Notes: generated by a model not told the origin, from the sequence alone. DNA of 64,000 nucleotides from Tetragenococcus halophilus subsp. halophilus DSM 20339 (GCF_003841405.1 NZ_PXYA01000002.1:740211-804210); one strand, 5' to 3'; counted from the first letter of the stretch, positions 32,129-41,059 are shown. Program-made: numbers and translations.

Positions 32129-32620
32129 ATGATATTAACGTTGCTCATTTTACTTATTTTAGTCGGTGGTTTCTTTATTGGGCTGAGAAGTGGCTTGGTA
32201 TTACAAGTTGTCGGCTTAACCGGTTTTATTATTGCGATTGCTGTTTCGTATTTATATTTTGATAGACTATCTCCATATTTACGATGGATTCCTTTTCCCG
32301 GCTCAAGCGGTGGAAATTCAGAGTTATTTTATTATCAAGCACTTGCTTTTGTGATTTTATTTATTGGTATAAGAATCTTATGGAGTATTATAGGATCGTC
32401 GCTCAATTTTTTGGCCAGCTTACCTTTGTTGAATATTTTAAATCGCTGGTTAGGTGGTGCGTTTGGTGTCGTAAAAGTATATTTAGCTGTCTTTTTATTA
32501 TTAAATTTATTTGCTTTTGTTCCCAATGCGTTTGCGCAACAAACTGTTTCAGATTCAACACTAGCTCAGAAAATTGTGGAAGACACCCCAGTTCTTTCAG
32601 AAAAAGTAGAAGAACTTTAA
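32129..32620 (+). CDS. cvpA: CvpA family membrane protein
   Basis: A 163-residue protein with four membrane helices (residues 1-18, 25-45, 70-90, 105-130), typical of the CvpA/colicin V production family (DUF proteins often next to mutS2). LLILLILVGGFFIGLRSGLVLQVVGL is the conserved N-terminus pattern. The molecular role is unclear. AAAGGAAG precedes the ATG. It is monocistronic and ends at a strong terminator. Confidence 0.85.
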   Translation: MILTLLILLILVGGFFIGLRSGLVLQVVGLTGFIIAIAVSYLYFDRLSPYLRWIPFPGSSGGNSELFYYQALAFVILFIGIRILWSIIGSSLNFLASLPLLNILNRWLGGAFGVVKVYLAVFLLLNLFAFVPNAFAQQTVSDSTLAQKIVEDTPVLSEKVEEL

Positions 32621-32633
32621 ACAACTTTCGTAT

Positions 32634-32670
32634 AAAAAACGACTTGATAGTTCATATCAAGTCGTTTTTT
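32634..32670. terminator. Bidirectional terminator after cvpA
   Basis: AAAAAACGACTTGAT and ATCAAGTCGTTTTTT are perfect 15-bp arms with a 7-base loop. It may also serve the convergent MerR-TipAS gene. Confidence 0.92.
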
Positions 32671-32773
32671 AGCATGTACAAGGGCGATAATAGAAAGAAT
32701 TGCGATCATTTTCCAATTGAATGTTTGATCGTTTCTAGCCTTAAGATAGTAAAAATTTTATCATACTTTTGTA

Positions 32774-33535
32774 TTAATCTTTAGCATACTTAACAATGGC
32801 ATCATGTAAAATTGAAACGACATTTTTTCCTGCGCGGTTATTGTAATAATCGACAAAACGGTTATCGGCAAGGTACATATCTACTAAACCTTTGTGTGCT
32901 TCTGCTGAATAGTTTGACCAGGAATACATAAGCCATTGTCTATGCAAGCTGTATACTTCTTTAGCTTCCTGTGAAATTAAATCTTGTGAAATAGCTAGTT
33001 GATCTAGTTTTTCGAATAGTTCATCTTCTACTTCTTGCATTTTTTGGAAATCTGCTTTGCTAAGATTCATGAATTTTTTGTTAGATTTTTCAATTGTTTC
33101 TTCGCCATACTTCTCCCTAATTTCTTCTCCGTATAGTTTTTCATTTTCAGTTAGACGTTCTTTTTTAAATCCCTCAAATTTTTCTGCTGTGTTCATATTA
33201 ATTTCTCCTTTTGTATACTGGATCGTTTTTTTAACGGTAGTTAGTAATTGGTTAATCTTTTCTCTTTCCTCTTCTAAATTACTTTGGTGTTCTTTTAAAG
33301 CAGCTAGCGTATTGAATGTTGGATCATCCAATATGGATTGAATTTGTGCTAATTTTAAACCCAAAGAACGATAAAGAAGTATCTGTTGTAAACGATCAAT
33401 TTCTTTTTCTCCATAAAGGCGATACCCTGAAGCTGAAATTGTTGTCGGCTTTAATAAAGCGATTTGATCGTAATATCGAAGTGTTCTTGTGCTGATATTG
33501 GCCATATCAGCGATGTCTTTAATGGTATACGACAT
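32774..33535 (-). CDS. MerR-family regulator with TipAS ligand domain
   Basis: A 253-residue regulator. The start at 33535 (MSYTIKDIADMANIS) follows AAAGGAGG; the TTG upstream overlaps that site. Residues 1-70 are the MerR winged helix (TIKDIADMANISTRTLRYYDQIALLKPTTISASGYRLYGE), 75-105 are the dimer coiled coil, and 135-250 are the TipAS antibiotic-binding-type domain (SKADFQKMQEVEDELFEKLDQLAIS...). Such regulators bind drug-like ligands and activate transcription from promoters with 19-bp spacers, and exactly such a promoter precedes this gene. No target other than itself is adjacent; IS-B1 lies upstream. Confidence 0.9.
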   Translation of the reverse strand: MSYTIKDIADMANISTRTLRYYDQIALLKPTTISASGYRLYGEKEIDRLQQILLYRSLGLKLAQIQSILDDPTFNTLAALKEHQSNLEEEREKINQLLTTVKKTIQYTKGEINMNTAEKFEGFKKERLTENEKLYGEEIREKYGEETIEKSNKKFMNLSKADFQKMQEVEDELFEKLDQLAISQDLISQEAKEVYSLHRQWLMYSWSNYSAEAHKGLVDMYLADNRFVDYYNNRAGKNVVSILHDAIVKYAKD

Positions 33536-33558
33536 TATTTGTCCTCCTTTCAATTTTG

Positions 33559-33589
33559 ACTATAAGGCTTTACGTAACGTAAAGGTCAA
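33559..33589 (-). promoter_or_regulatory. MerR-type promoter and operator
   Basis: On the minus strand TTGACC and TATAGT are 19 bases apart (-35 at 33584-33589, -10 at 33559-33564). The spacer holds CTTTACGTTACGTAAAG, a perfect 8-bp dyad around one base (33568-33584). This is the standard MerR-family activator architecture and implies autoregulation. Confidence 0.88.
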
Positions 33590-33699
33590 GTTATTTTTTA
33601 TTAGACGCTCTTTTATTATTTTTAGAACAATTAATTAGTTAACTTGAATTAACAATAATTGTAAAGTGTGGTTGCTTGCTTTATTATTATTTTAATTTA

Positions 33700-35266
33700 C
33701 TAAAACTTGAAACCTACTTTTCGATACGTATCCCTTGGTATACCAAGGATCTCATGCACAAAATTAACTTCAACCTGCTTGCTTGAGCTGTTTTTGTATA
33801 GAGGAAGGTAGTTTTTCAAGGAACTGTTCGATAATGTTATTTAATACGGCTTCATCCAAAACATATTCATCCGCAAAAGCTTCTTGGAATAAAACGAGTA
33901 ATTGCAGAATGGCTTCCGATACAGAAAGCTCAGAAAGCTCATCAATGAGAAGATAAAATAACTCGCCAAGCGTTCGGTCGTCTTTACTTTCACGTTCTTG
34001 CACCGCTAGGATCATATAACCGATAGCTACCAGTGTCGTATGCGCAAAGATCCCGTCATAAGAAATCCCTTGGTACTTGGCTAATTTTAAGTATTGTTTG
34101 CACATCTTGAAGTAGACTTCCACCGACCAGCGTCTAGCATAGAGCTGAATGATCTCGTCTTCGGTCAGATCGATATCGGTCGAAGCTAAGACCAAATAGT
34201 CGTTTCGTTTATTGCGATTGCGAATATATACCAACTTAATGGGAAGGATTTTCCCTTCTACGACAGCTTCTACTTGGACACTCAAAAGATAGCGAGAACG
34301 ACCGCGGCGCTTTTTATTTCGTTTGAAGATTTCTTTGACATCCATCTTTTGGCCTTGATAACGGTAGTAGATCTTTTGACTACGTTTAACCATCGCTACG
34401 CAGTGGCATTTCAGGTCACGGATCTGTTGGAACATTTTGGGACTGGAAAACCAAGTATCGAATAAGACATAATCCGCATGGATCCCTTGGTTCAAAGCCG
34501 ATCGAAGCAGTTCCAGTGTCACTTCCGTGCCTTTACGAAGCGCTTGAGCTTTACGTTTCCCCCTATTCGTGCGTTGATCCCCGATATCAAGATCAGATTG
34601 GAGCTTTCTTTTCCCGGAGAGCAAGGAAAAAGCGACGGGGACAAAGCTGTTGCCATCACTCCAGCCTAATTGTAAATAACGAAATCCTTTGAAATATTTT
34701 TTCTTGGCATGGTCGTATTGTAAAGCGGCACACGCCACTTTTTTCGCATTCAAGCGAGAATACATGGAGTCATCCACGATAAACGTGGTCTTTCGGGCAT
34801 CATCCGTCAATGGACGTAGGAAAGTAATGACGGATTTAGCCACTAAGATCAGTAATTTTTGCCAATGAGTGTGCGGATCATTCAAAACGTTGCGAAATGT
34901 TTTATCTGAAAATGATAGCTGTTCCTTTTGCTTTTGGTAAAACCGATAGGTAGAACCGTTGGTAAAGATCGAAGCTAATAGGAACGAAAAAATAACAGAA
35001 ACGGAGAAACCCTTCCTGTGCACGGCATTCGATTTTTTAAGAGCAGAAGCTACATGGAACTGATGAAAAAAATCAGACACAGAGGTAGAAATTTTTTCTG
35101 AATTTGACGTTTTTTGTGTTATAATTGACATGGCATGAACACTCCTTGGTTAGTGGTTTTTCGTTGATTCTATTATACCAGGATTTGAGTGGTTCATGCT
35201 ATTTTTGTATAAAAAAACGTTTATTTATCAAGGGATGAACTGTATTTTTGAACTTTCAAGTTTTAG
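33700..35266 (-). mobile_element. IS-B1, IS4-family insertion sequence, intact
   Basis: The element is 1567 bp with terminal inverted repeats CTAAAACTTGAAA/TTTCAAGTTTTAG. An 8-bp direct repeat TTAATTTA flanks it (33692-33699 and 35267-35274), so it is a simple insertion. A second, decayed copy lies at 57525-59086. It landed between the MerR-TipAS regulator and the XRE-AbrB gene. Confidence 0.9.
33770..35131 (-). CDS. IS4-family DDE transposase of IS-B1
   Basis: A 453-residue transposase. TTFIVDDSMYSR gives the first Asp, YVLFDTWFSSPKM the second, and LYARRWSVEVYFKMCK the Y-(2)-R-(3)-E-(6)-K box with the catalytic Glu. The C-terminal third is predicted helical (RESKDDRTLGELFYLLIDEL). AAGGAGTG precedes the start and a TATAAT lies within the first codons. 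It looks functional and could mobilise the defective copy at 57525. Confidence 0.92.
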   Translation of the reverse strand: MSIITQKTSNSEKISTSVSDFFHQFHVASALKKSNAVHRKGFSVSVIFSFLLASIFTNGSTYRFYQKQKEQLSFSDKTFRNVLNDPHTHWQKLLILVAKSVITFLRPLTDDARKTTFIVDDSMYSRLNAKKVACAALQYDHAKKKYFKGFRYLQLGWSDGNSFVPVAFSLLSGKRKLQSDLDIGDQRTNRGKRKAQALRKGTEVTLELLRSALNQGIHADYVLFDTWFSSPKMFQQIRDLKCHCVAMVKRSQKIYYRYQGQKMDVKEIFKRNKKRRGRSRYLLSVQVEAVVEGKILPIKLVYIRNRNKRNDYLVLASTDIDLTEDEIIQLYARRWSVEVYFKMCKQYLKLAKYQGISYDGIFAHTTLVAIGYMILAVQERESKDDRTLGELFYLLIDELSELSVSEAILQLLVLFQEAFADEYVLDEAVLNNIIEQFLEKLPSSIQKQLKQAG

Positions 35267-35303
35267 TTAATTTAGACTAAAGCTAGGAAAGAAGTGTAAG
35301 GGT

Positions 35304-35756
35304 ATGACGGAATATGTAAATAAGTCAATTCACATCCATAAAAATTTAATTTTTTTACGAAAAAGTTGTGATCTGACAATTGAAGAATTTGCAGAAAAGC
35401 TCGACGTTTCTAGACAAACAGTCGCAAAATGGGAAAAGGGTGCAACCATTCCAGATATTATCAAGTGTGATGCAATTGCAGCTTTTTATAACATAACTAT
35501 TGACGATTTACTACATTATGATGGAAAAACTTCAGTAATGCCAATTGCTCCAAGAGGGAAATATTTCTTTGGTACAGTTACTATAGATGAAAAAGGACAA
35601 ATTATTATTCCCCAAAAAGCAAGAGAAATATTCAGCTTAAAAACAGCTAGCCAGTTGGTTGTTTTAGGAGATGAAACGCAAGGAATAGCATTAGTGACTG
35701 ACGATACTTTTATGGATTCAATGCAAGACTTATTGGATCATTTTTATCCGAAATAA
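35304..35756 (+). CDS. XRE-family HTH regulator with AbrB-like C-terminal domain
   Basis: A 150-residue fusion. Residues 14-62 form a cro/CI-type HTH (LRKSCDLTIEEFAEKLDVSRQTVAKWEKGATIPD). Residues 87-135 resemble a SpoVT/AbrB swapped-hairpin domain (FGTVTIDEKGQIIIPQKAREIF). Two DNA-binding modules in one chain are unusual but known in Firmicutes. It lies 36 bases before the hydrolase gene, with no terminator between, and probably controls it or shares a transcript. Confidence 0.83.
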   Translation: MTEYVNKSIHIHKNLIFLRKSCDLTIEEFAEKLDVSRQTVAKWEKGATIPDIIKCDAIAAFYNITIDDLLHYDGKTSVMPIAPRGKYFFGTVTIDEKGQIIIPQKAREIFSLKTASQLVVLGDETQGIALVTDDTFMDSMQDLLDHFYPK

Positions 35757-35792
35757 TATGCAAGAGAACTAAAAATTTTTTTGGGGGATAAA

Positions 35793-36896
35793 ATGACAAT
35801 TTTATTTTTTATCTTAGCGATAATTATTATCTTACTTCTTTTTTATGCTTATCAAAATATGAATTATGATAAAAAGAAGGATAAACTTATCAAACAAGCA
35901 AATATGCATGAAAAACAAGTAACTTTACCGGATGGATCTGTTTTAAATTATGGAGAAAATTCCAGCAATAATACACCTTTATTACTATTACATGGTCAGA
36001 TGGTATCTTGGGAAGATTATGCAAAAGTCCTTCCTGCCTTAGCCAAAGAATACCACATTTATGCAGTAGATTATTATGGACATGGTGGCTCCAGTAAGGA
36101 TCCCAATAAATATTTTGCTAATGCTATTGGGAATGATCTTATTTGGTTTATCGAAAATGTGATCAAAAAACCTGTTATTATTTCGGGACATTCTTCCGGT
36201 GGTCTTTTAACTGCCTGGCTTTCTGCGAATTCTCCGGAAAATGTGCTAGGTGTTGTGATTGAAGATGCGCCCTTTTTTTCAACCGAACCAAATCGTGCAG
36301 AAAATACTTATGCAGGTAAAGGGTTTAAAGTTAACCATGATTTCTTGTATCAAGAGACGAAAAAAAATTATACAAAATATAGTCTTGAGCATGATTACAT
36401 GCAAACTTTTTTTAATAAAAATGGAAAAGACAATTGGGCAAAGATTGTAAAAAAACCTGCTTTTTCTTACATGAAAAAATATCCGAATCAGCTTCCTCGT
36501 ATTTGGTATTATCCGCCTCGACTAGCTGTGAACCTTATCTATGACTTAACTGCTAATATACAAGATGGGACAGGGGAATATGATTTGCGTTTTGGCGATG
36601 CTTTTTATAATTATTCATGGTTTGATAACTTTGACCAAGCCGAAACTTTGTCTCGTATTCGCGTCCCGACAACTTTACTTCATGTTGCCCCAAGTAATGA
36701 AAGTGCCCCAAGTTACTATGATAATAATGGCATTTTACTTTCAGCAATGGATGAAAAAGATGCTACTTATGCAACAGAACTCATAGAAGGTGCAGAATTG
36801 ATCGATGGTTTTAAATCAATGCATAATATCCACCAAGACCAACCACAACAGTTCGTAAAAGTTTTAGTTGATTTTAAAAAACAATTGACTAAATGA
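35793..36896 (+). CDS. Alpha/beta hydrolase with N-terminal membrane anchor
   Basis: A 367-residue hydrolase. ATG 35793 follows a GGGGG ribosome site. One hydrophobic helix (1-20) anchors it. LLLLHGQMVSWEDY is the oxyanion region, GHSSGG (132-137) carries the nucleophile Ser134, and the last 30 residues contain the His in MHNIHQDQPQQF; an Asp candidate lies in the C-terminal half. The substrate is unknown (ester or lactone). The gene forms a pair with the XRE-AbrB regulator. Its stop is embedded in the following terminator. Confidence 0.82.
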   Translation: MTILFFILAIIIILLLFYAYQNMNYDKKKDKLIKQANMHEKQVTLPDGSVLNYGENSSNNTPLLLLHGQMVSWEDYAKVLPALAKEYHIYAVDYYGHGGSSKDPNKYFANAIGNDLIWFIENVIKKPVIISGHSSGGLLTAWLSANSPENVLGVVIEDAPFFSTEPNRAENTYAGKGFKVNHDFLYQETKKNYTKYSLEHDYMQTFFNKNGKDNWAKIVKKPAFSYMKKYPNQLPRIWYYPPRLAVNLIYDLTANIQDGTGEYDLRFGDAFYNYSWFDNFDQAETLSRIRVPTTLLHVAPSNESAPSYYDNNGILLSAMDEKDATYATELIEGAELIDGFKSMHNIHQDQPQQFVKVLVDFKKQLTK

Positions 36897-36942
36897 AGAC
36901 TGCTTCTCCTATAAAATAAAAGAGAAGCAGTCTTCATTTTTA
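36895..36942. terminator. Bidirectional terminator between hydrolase and LOG gene
   Basis: GAAGACTGCTTCTC and GAGAAGCAGTCTTC are exact inverted 14-bp arms, followed by ATTTTT. The hairpin starts at the second base of the hydrolase stop codon. Confidence 0.92.
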
Positions 36943-36953
36943 TAATTTATTCT

Positions 36954-37514
36954 TTAATATTGTCTGACTAAAGGAGGCTCATAATTTTCTATAAAGGAGT
37001 TGATTTCATCAAAAGAAGAGGAGAAAAAAATTTTGCTGCGGTCTTCTTTTGTTAAAAATTCATTTATTACCATATTGTCGTAAAAGTTTTTAATTGCACC
37101 ATAGTAATTATTTACATTATAAAAAATACATGGATTGGGATTTTGTCCAATTCTTGCCCAAGAAACCATTTCAGTAATTTCTTCCAGAGTTCCAGGACCA
37201 CCTGGTAGAGCGATAAATGCCTCTGCTAAGGAAGCCATTTTATTTTTTCTTTCAGACATGGACTCAACGACGTATAATTTCGTTAAATTTTGGTGTGCCA
37301 GTTCTCTATTTTTTAAAAATATAGGAATAACACCAATAGCTTTACCGCCAGAATGAAGAACTGTATCAGCTAAGCTCCCCATTAAACCTGCCTTTCCGCC
37401 GCCATAAACCAGTGTATTATTGTTTTTAGCGATCCACCTTCCTAATTCAATAGCAGATTGTTCAAAAATCGCTTGGTTTCCTCTGTTTGCTCCGCTGTAT
37501 ACCGTGATATTCAA
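36954..37514 (-). CDS. LOG-family protein (TIGR00730)
   Basis: A 186-residue Rossmann-fold phosphoribohydrolase. TTG 37514 is preferred, because GAAGGGAG lies 7 bases upstream and the product then starts MNITVYSGANRGN, the standard LOG N-terminus. Motifs: LVYGGGKAGLMGSLAD, SERKNKMASLAEAFIALPGGPGTLEEITEMVSW with PGGxGTxxE. Bacterial LOG proteins cleave nucleoside 5'-monophosphates; the natural role is unclear. Monocistronic and divergent from the MazG-like gene. Confidence 0.87.
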   Translation of the reverse strand: MNITVYSGANRGNQAIFEQSAIELGRWIAKNNNTLVYGGGKAGLMGSLADTVLHSGGKAIGVIPIFLKNRELAHQNLTKLYVVESMSERKNKMASLAEAFIALPGGPGTLEEITEMVSWARIGQNPNPCIFYNVNNYYGAIKNFYDNMVINEFLTKEDRSKIFFSSSFDEINSFIENYEPPLVRQY

Positions 37515-37600
37515 ATAAAAACTCCCTTCTATTTCCATTAAAAATAGTATATCATAGAAGAAAATTTAGATTGTAAAAAACTAAAAAGTAGGTGTTAAAT

Positions 37601-37918
37601 TTGGATATTCGTGAGTATCAGTTATTTATTAGCGATTTTTATAAACAAAGGAAATGGTATCAGTATGGTCCGTTCATACGTTCTAACTTTCTTTCTGAAG
37701 AAGTTGGAGAGGTCAGTCGAGCGATTAGGACATTAGAAATTGGACGTGATAGACCAGATGAGAAAACTTCTGCATACAACGAACAGTTAGAAAATTTGAT
37801 AGAAGAATTAGGAGATGTATTAGATAATATTTTTGTAATAGCGGATAAGTATGATATTTCCTTGGAAAGGATTATGCTAGCTCATAAAGAAAAATTGCTT
37901 TCAAGATATGAAAAATAA
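37601..37918 (+). CDS. MazG-like nucleotide pyrophosphohydrolase
   Basis: A 105-residue all-alpha NTP pyrophosphatase domain protein. NFLSEEVGEVSRAIRTLE and LIEELGDVLDNIFVIADKYD carry the ExxE and ExxD metal ligands of the MazG fold. The TTG at 37601 is taken as start because TAGGTG precedes it; a GTG at 37592 is an alternative. It probably hydrolyses non-canonical nucleoside triphosphates. Next to the LOG gene, which also acts on nucleotides, a house-cleaning role is plausible. Confidence 0.8.
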   Translation: MDIREYQLFISDFYKQRKWYQYGPFIRSNFLSEEVGEVSRAIRTLEIGRDRPDEKTSAYNEQLENLIEELGDVLDNIFVIADKYDISLERIMLAHKEKLLSRYEK

Positions 37919-37981
37919 TATATCAAAGATTTACGATTATATGCTTTAAACAATTTTTTTTTTAAAGGAGCGGACCTTTAT

Positions 37982-38749
37982 TTGTATTATCAAAGCTTAA
38001 TTGATGAATTTTCTGCTAAGTGTAAAGAGGTATTTAATAGCCATTTAACGGGCGTATATTTACATGGTTCTATGGCGATGAATTGTTTTAATGCAGAAAA
38101 GAGCGATATTGATTTAATTATCATAGTCGAAAACAATATCACGAATAGCCAAAAAATAAAATTTATGGATGATGTAATGAAATTAAACGAACAAGGACCA
38201 GCAAAGGGACTGGAATTTAGTGTTGTACGAAGAAAATACTGCCATCCATTTGTTTATCCAACGCCTTTTGAATTACATTTTTCTCAAATGCATGTTAAGC
38301 AGTATAAACATAATCCAATAAAGTATATAGAAAATATGAAAGGTAAAGATAAGGATCTTGCAGCTCATTTTACCATGATAAATCATTGTGGAATTGTTTT
38401 ATATGGAGAACCGATTAAAGAGGTGTTTGGTAAAGTACCAACAAAAGATTATGTAGATAGTATCTGGTGTGATATAAAAAATGCTAGAAAAAATATAGTC
38501 AATGAACCAATGTATATGGTGCTAAATTTGTGTAGAGTACTGGCATTTCTAGAAGATGGTTTATATCTTTCAAAGCAGCAAGGTGGTAAATGGGGGTTGA
38601 CGCATATTTCTACAAAGTATCATCCCTTAATTGCAGAAGCATTGTATTGTTATAAAACAAAACATGCGATGCAAGTGGATAAGGCATATGCAAAAGACCT
38701 TGCAGATCAAATGTTGCACAATATCGAGTACAAGAGGGGGGCAGTTTAA
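37982..38749 (+). CDS. Nucleotidyltransferase, aminoglycoside adenylyltransferase-like (DUF4111)
   Basis: A 255-residue protein with a pol-beta-type nucleotidyltransferase head (VYLHGSMAMNCFNAEKSDIDLIIIV: GS and the DxD pair) and a C-terminal DUF4111-like region (NLCRVLAFLEDGLYLSKQQGGKWGL). It has the layout of ANT(9)/AadA enzymes that adenylylate spectinomycin or streptomycin, but sequence alone does not show resistance and many homologues are unassigned. The start is a TTG 13 bases after AAAGGAG. It is close to the MazG gene (64 bases). Confidence 0.75.
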   Translation: MYYQSLIDEFSAKCKEVFNSHLTGVYLHGSMAMNCFNAEKSDIDLIIIVENNITNSQKIKFMDDVMKLNEQGPAKGLEFSVVRRKYCHPFVYPTPFELHFSQMHVKQYKHNPIKYIENMKGKDKDLAAHFTMINHCGIVLYGEPIKEVFGKVPTKDYVDSIWCDIKNARKNIVNEPMYMVLNLCRVLAFLEDGLYLSKQQGGKWGLTHISTKYHPLIAEALYCYKTKHAMQVDKAYAKDLADQMLHNIEYKRGAV

Positions 38750-39042
38750 AAATTGATGTGAAGAAAAAGTTGAAATTTTGATGAAGTGTCTGTAAATATT
38801 TCTTTACTTTCAGCTGGAGCTCCATTTTTTAAAATAAACCCATGCTCCATCCAGTAATGGTTCATTCATTCAGTTATCGACAGTTCTTTACAGTAAATCA
38901 TATAAGATGAAATAGCACTTAACTGCATGGCCAACTGATTATCTAGTACTGTTCTTCAACAACTTCAGCTTTCTTTTGGTCGCTGAATCGCTGTGAATTA
39001 CAGCAAAAAGCCGGTTCTATTTGAATTAGAACCGGCTTTTTA
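38750..39042. other. Intergenic region ending in a terminator
   Basis: No gene is visible. The minus strand of 38760-38990 shows protein-like segments split across frames (for example MEHGFILKNGAPAESKEIF), perhaps an old pseudogene. AAAAAGCCGGTTCTA and its complement (39005-39041) form a strong terminator that could serve the convergent PfpI gene and the nucleotidyltransferase. Confidence 0.55.
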
Positions 39043-39060
39043 GCTTGAGATATTTGTATT

Positions 39061-39591
39061 TTAACGATGATATTTTTCCATCACTTTAATCAGCTCTGGC
39101 AAATAGTCAGGTAAATCAGGAGGTCTTCTACTTGAAACAAGTTGTCCGTCGGTAACAACAGCTTCATTGACCCAAGTTGCACCAGCATTTGTCATATCGT
39201 CTTTAATTCCAGGTGTACTTGTGACTGTTTTTCCTTCCAAGATACCAGATGAAATTAATACCCAACCAGCATGGCAAATTTCACCAATAGCTTTATTGTT
39301 ATCTTTCATATGTTTTACAATCTCTTTAACTTCAGGGAAGCGACGAAGTTTATCCGGCGCCCATCCACCAGGTACAATAACTGCATCGTATTCTTCAGGG
39401 TTAACATCGGCAAAAGCATAATCAGATTCAGCTGGAACACCATTTTTCCCAATGTAAGTTTGTTTGGCTTCTTGTCCAACTAAATCTACTTGAGCACCTT
39501 CTTCACGCAAGCGAAGAACTGGATACCATAGTTCTAAATCGTCAAAATCATGATCGACTAGCGAGATAACTTTATGATTTTCTAAACGCAA
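39061..39591 (-). CDS. DJ-1/PfpI family protein (YhbO/Hsp31-like)
   Basis: A 176-residue class I glutamine-amidotransferase-fold protein. TTG 39591 follows GGAGGG, giving MRLENHKVISLVDHDFDDLE. The nucleophile is Cys106 in GEICHAGWVL, in the nucleophile elbow, and YDAVIVPGGWAPDKLRR is the usual loop. PfpI-type proteins are proteases, glyoxalases or deglycases in stress; the exact activity is not given by sequence. Monocistronic, converging on the terminator at 39005. Confidence 0.88.
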   Translation of the reverse strand: MRLENHKVISLVDHDFDDLELWYPVLRLREEGAQVDLVGQEAKQTYIGKNGVPAESDYAFADVNPEEYDAVIVPGGWAPDKLRRFPEVKEIVKHMKDNNKAIGEICHAGWVLISSGILEGKTVTSTPGIKDDMTNAGATWVNEAVVTDGQLVSSRRPPDLPDYLPELIKVMEKYHR

Positions 39592-39752
39592 GCTAATCCC
39601 TCCATTTTTATTTAATAAGTTGTATATTAAACTTAGCAAGTGTAAAATTTAATATCAACTCTGTTAAAATCAGTCTAACAGAGGATGGAAAGAACAACAA
39701 TTGAAAAGCTTTTTTAGAAAAAGTATATTGGACTTGTCATACACTGATAAAG

Positions 39753-40856
39753 TTATAGAAAATCTTGGCAAGAAACTAAAAGATCGATTTTTTTCCATTG
39801 TACTTCTTCATCAATCGAATTTCCTTCTTCAACTGAAGCAAAACCACATTGTGGGGATAAAGCAATATTATCACCTACGACAGATTTGGCTTCTAGGAAA
39901 CGCTCTTTAATTTCATCGTGTGTTTCCAGGCGAGGATTTTTCGTTGAGATTAAACCTGCGACAAAAGTAGCGTCACTTTTCTTTAAAACTGCCCAGGGTT
40001 CAAAAGACCCAGAGCGTTCATCATCGTATTCAACAAAGAAGCCATCATAAGGGATGGTACTAATCACTGCCGCAACTGAGTCGTAAGAACCTGCAAATAG
40101 TGGATTTCCTTTGAAGTTTCCCTTACAGAAATGAGTAGCAATCGTCATGTCAGCAGGCTTATTTTCTAGGGCTTTTGTCGAAACTTTTCTAAACCATTCC
40201 AATACTTCATCTTTGGTATAACCGAGTGAAGATACTTTTTTCATGAATTCATCATCAATTAGATAAGTCCATGAAGTATCATCAATTTGTAAATAACGAC
40301 AACCATGTTCATATAAATCTTGAATAGCAGTTTGATAAGCTATAGCAATATCTTCGATCACCGCATCAATATCGTCGCCATAGTAAGGTGTATCTTTAAT
40401 ACCTAATTGTAGATAATGGTCAACTAAAATCATATTAGGCCCAGAAATAGATTTTTTTGCCTCGATGCCCTCATATTTATTTGCTAATTGATGTAGGTAG
40501 TCCCAAGCTGCGATTTCTGGATGATGTTTATTTTTATCGTAAAAGATTTTTCCTTGGATATAGCCCAATTCGATATGATTATTCACGCCGTTGATTACTT
40601 TATCAAAGTGCTTTGTAGAGAAACCATCAAATTCTTTTAACCAATCAAGATGCCACCACCTACGTCGAAACTCACCATCTGTAACGAAATTCAGACCATG
40701 TTTCACTTGTTTTTCCACTAAATCTGTAATTGCTTGATCTTCTACTTTTCTTAATTCTTCTAGACTGATTTCACTATTGAAGTAGCGAGCACGTGCAGAT
40801 TTAATTTCTTCAGGACGTAAAAAAGAACCCACTACATCGTATTTGATATTTAACAT
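39753..40856 (-). CDS. Cobalamin-independent methionine synthase-like protein (YxjG/YxjH type)
   Basis: A 367-residue protein with the C-terminal barrel of MetE. The start at 40856 (MLNIKYDVVGSFLRP) follows AAAGGAG. RCRYLQIDDTSW-like block (EHGCRYLQIDDTSWTYLID), zinc ligands in ATHFCKGNFKG and SPQCGFASVEEGN, and FFVEYDDERSGSFEP are all visible. It is shorter than full MetE (about 750 residues) and lacks its N-terminal half, so it probably methylates homocysteine or a related thiol from a different donor. A TTTACA-N17-TATAAT promoter is at 40906-40934 and no SAM riboswitch or T-box is seen in the short leader. Confidence 0.85.
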   Translation of the reverse strand: MLNIKYDVVGSFLRPEEIKSARARYFNSEISLEELRKVEDQAITDLVEKQVKHGLNFVTDGEFRRRWWHLDWLKEFDGFSTKHFDKVINGVNNHIELGYIQGKIFYDKNKHHPEIAAWDYLHQLANKYEGIEAKKSISGPNMILVDHYLQLGIKDTPYYGDDIDAVIEDIAIAYQTAIQDLYEHGCRYLQIDDTSWTYLIDDEFMKKVSSLGYTKDEVLEWFRKVSTKALENKPADMTIATHFCKGNFKGNPLFAGSYDSVAAVISTIPYDGFFVEYDDERSGSFEPWAVLKKSDATFVAGLISTKNPRLETHDEIKERFLEAKSVVGDNIALSPQCGFASVEEGNSIDEEVQWKKIDLLVSCQDFL

Positions 40857-40905
40857 TGCTACAACTCCTTTATTTTTCTCAATATAATATCTGGAAATTA
40901 TACTT

Positions 40906-40934
40906 ATTATATGGTAATTGAAGATGTCTGTAAA
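40906..40934 (-). promoter_or_regulatory. Promoter of the methionine-synthase-like gene
   Basis: Minus strand TTTACA (40929-40934) and TATAAT (40906-40911) with a 17-base spacer, about 50 bases upstream of the start. Confidence 0.7.
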
Positions 40935-41059
40935 ATAGCTAAAGACTATCAAGGCTTATAAGTAAAACCAGTATCCTTTTGAAAAAGTTGATTATAAAGA
41001 GCTTCTTGGTTTAAAATATATTTAATAGTCGATAGACTAAAAGTACAAGGAGGGGTAAT

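Noticed and set aside
40857..40905. SAM riboswitch or T-box before the methionine synthase-like gene
   Set aside because: Only about 50 bases separate the promoter from the start, with no terminator or conserved core.
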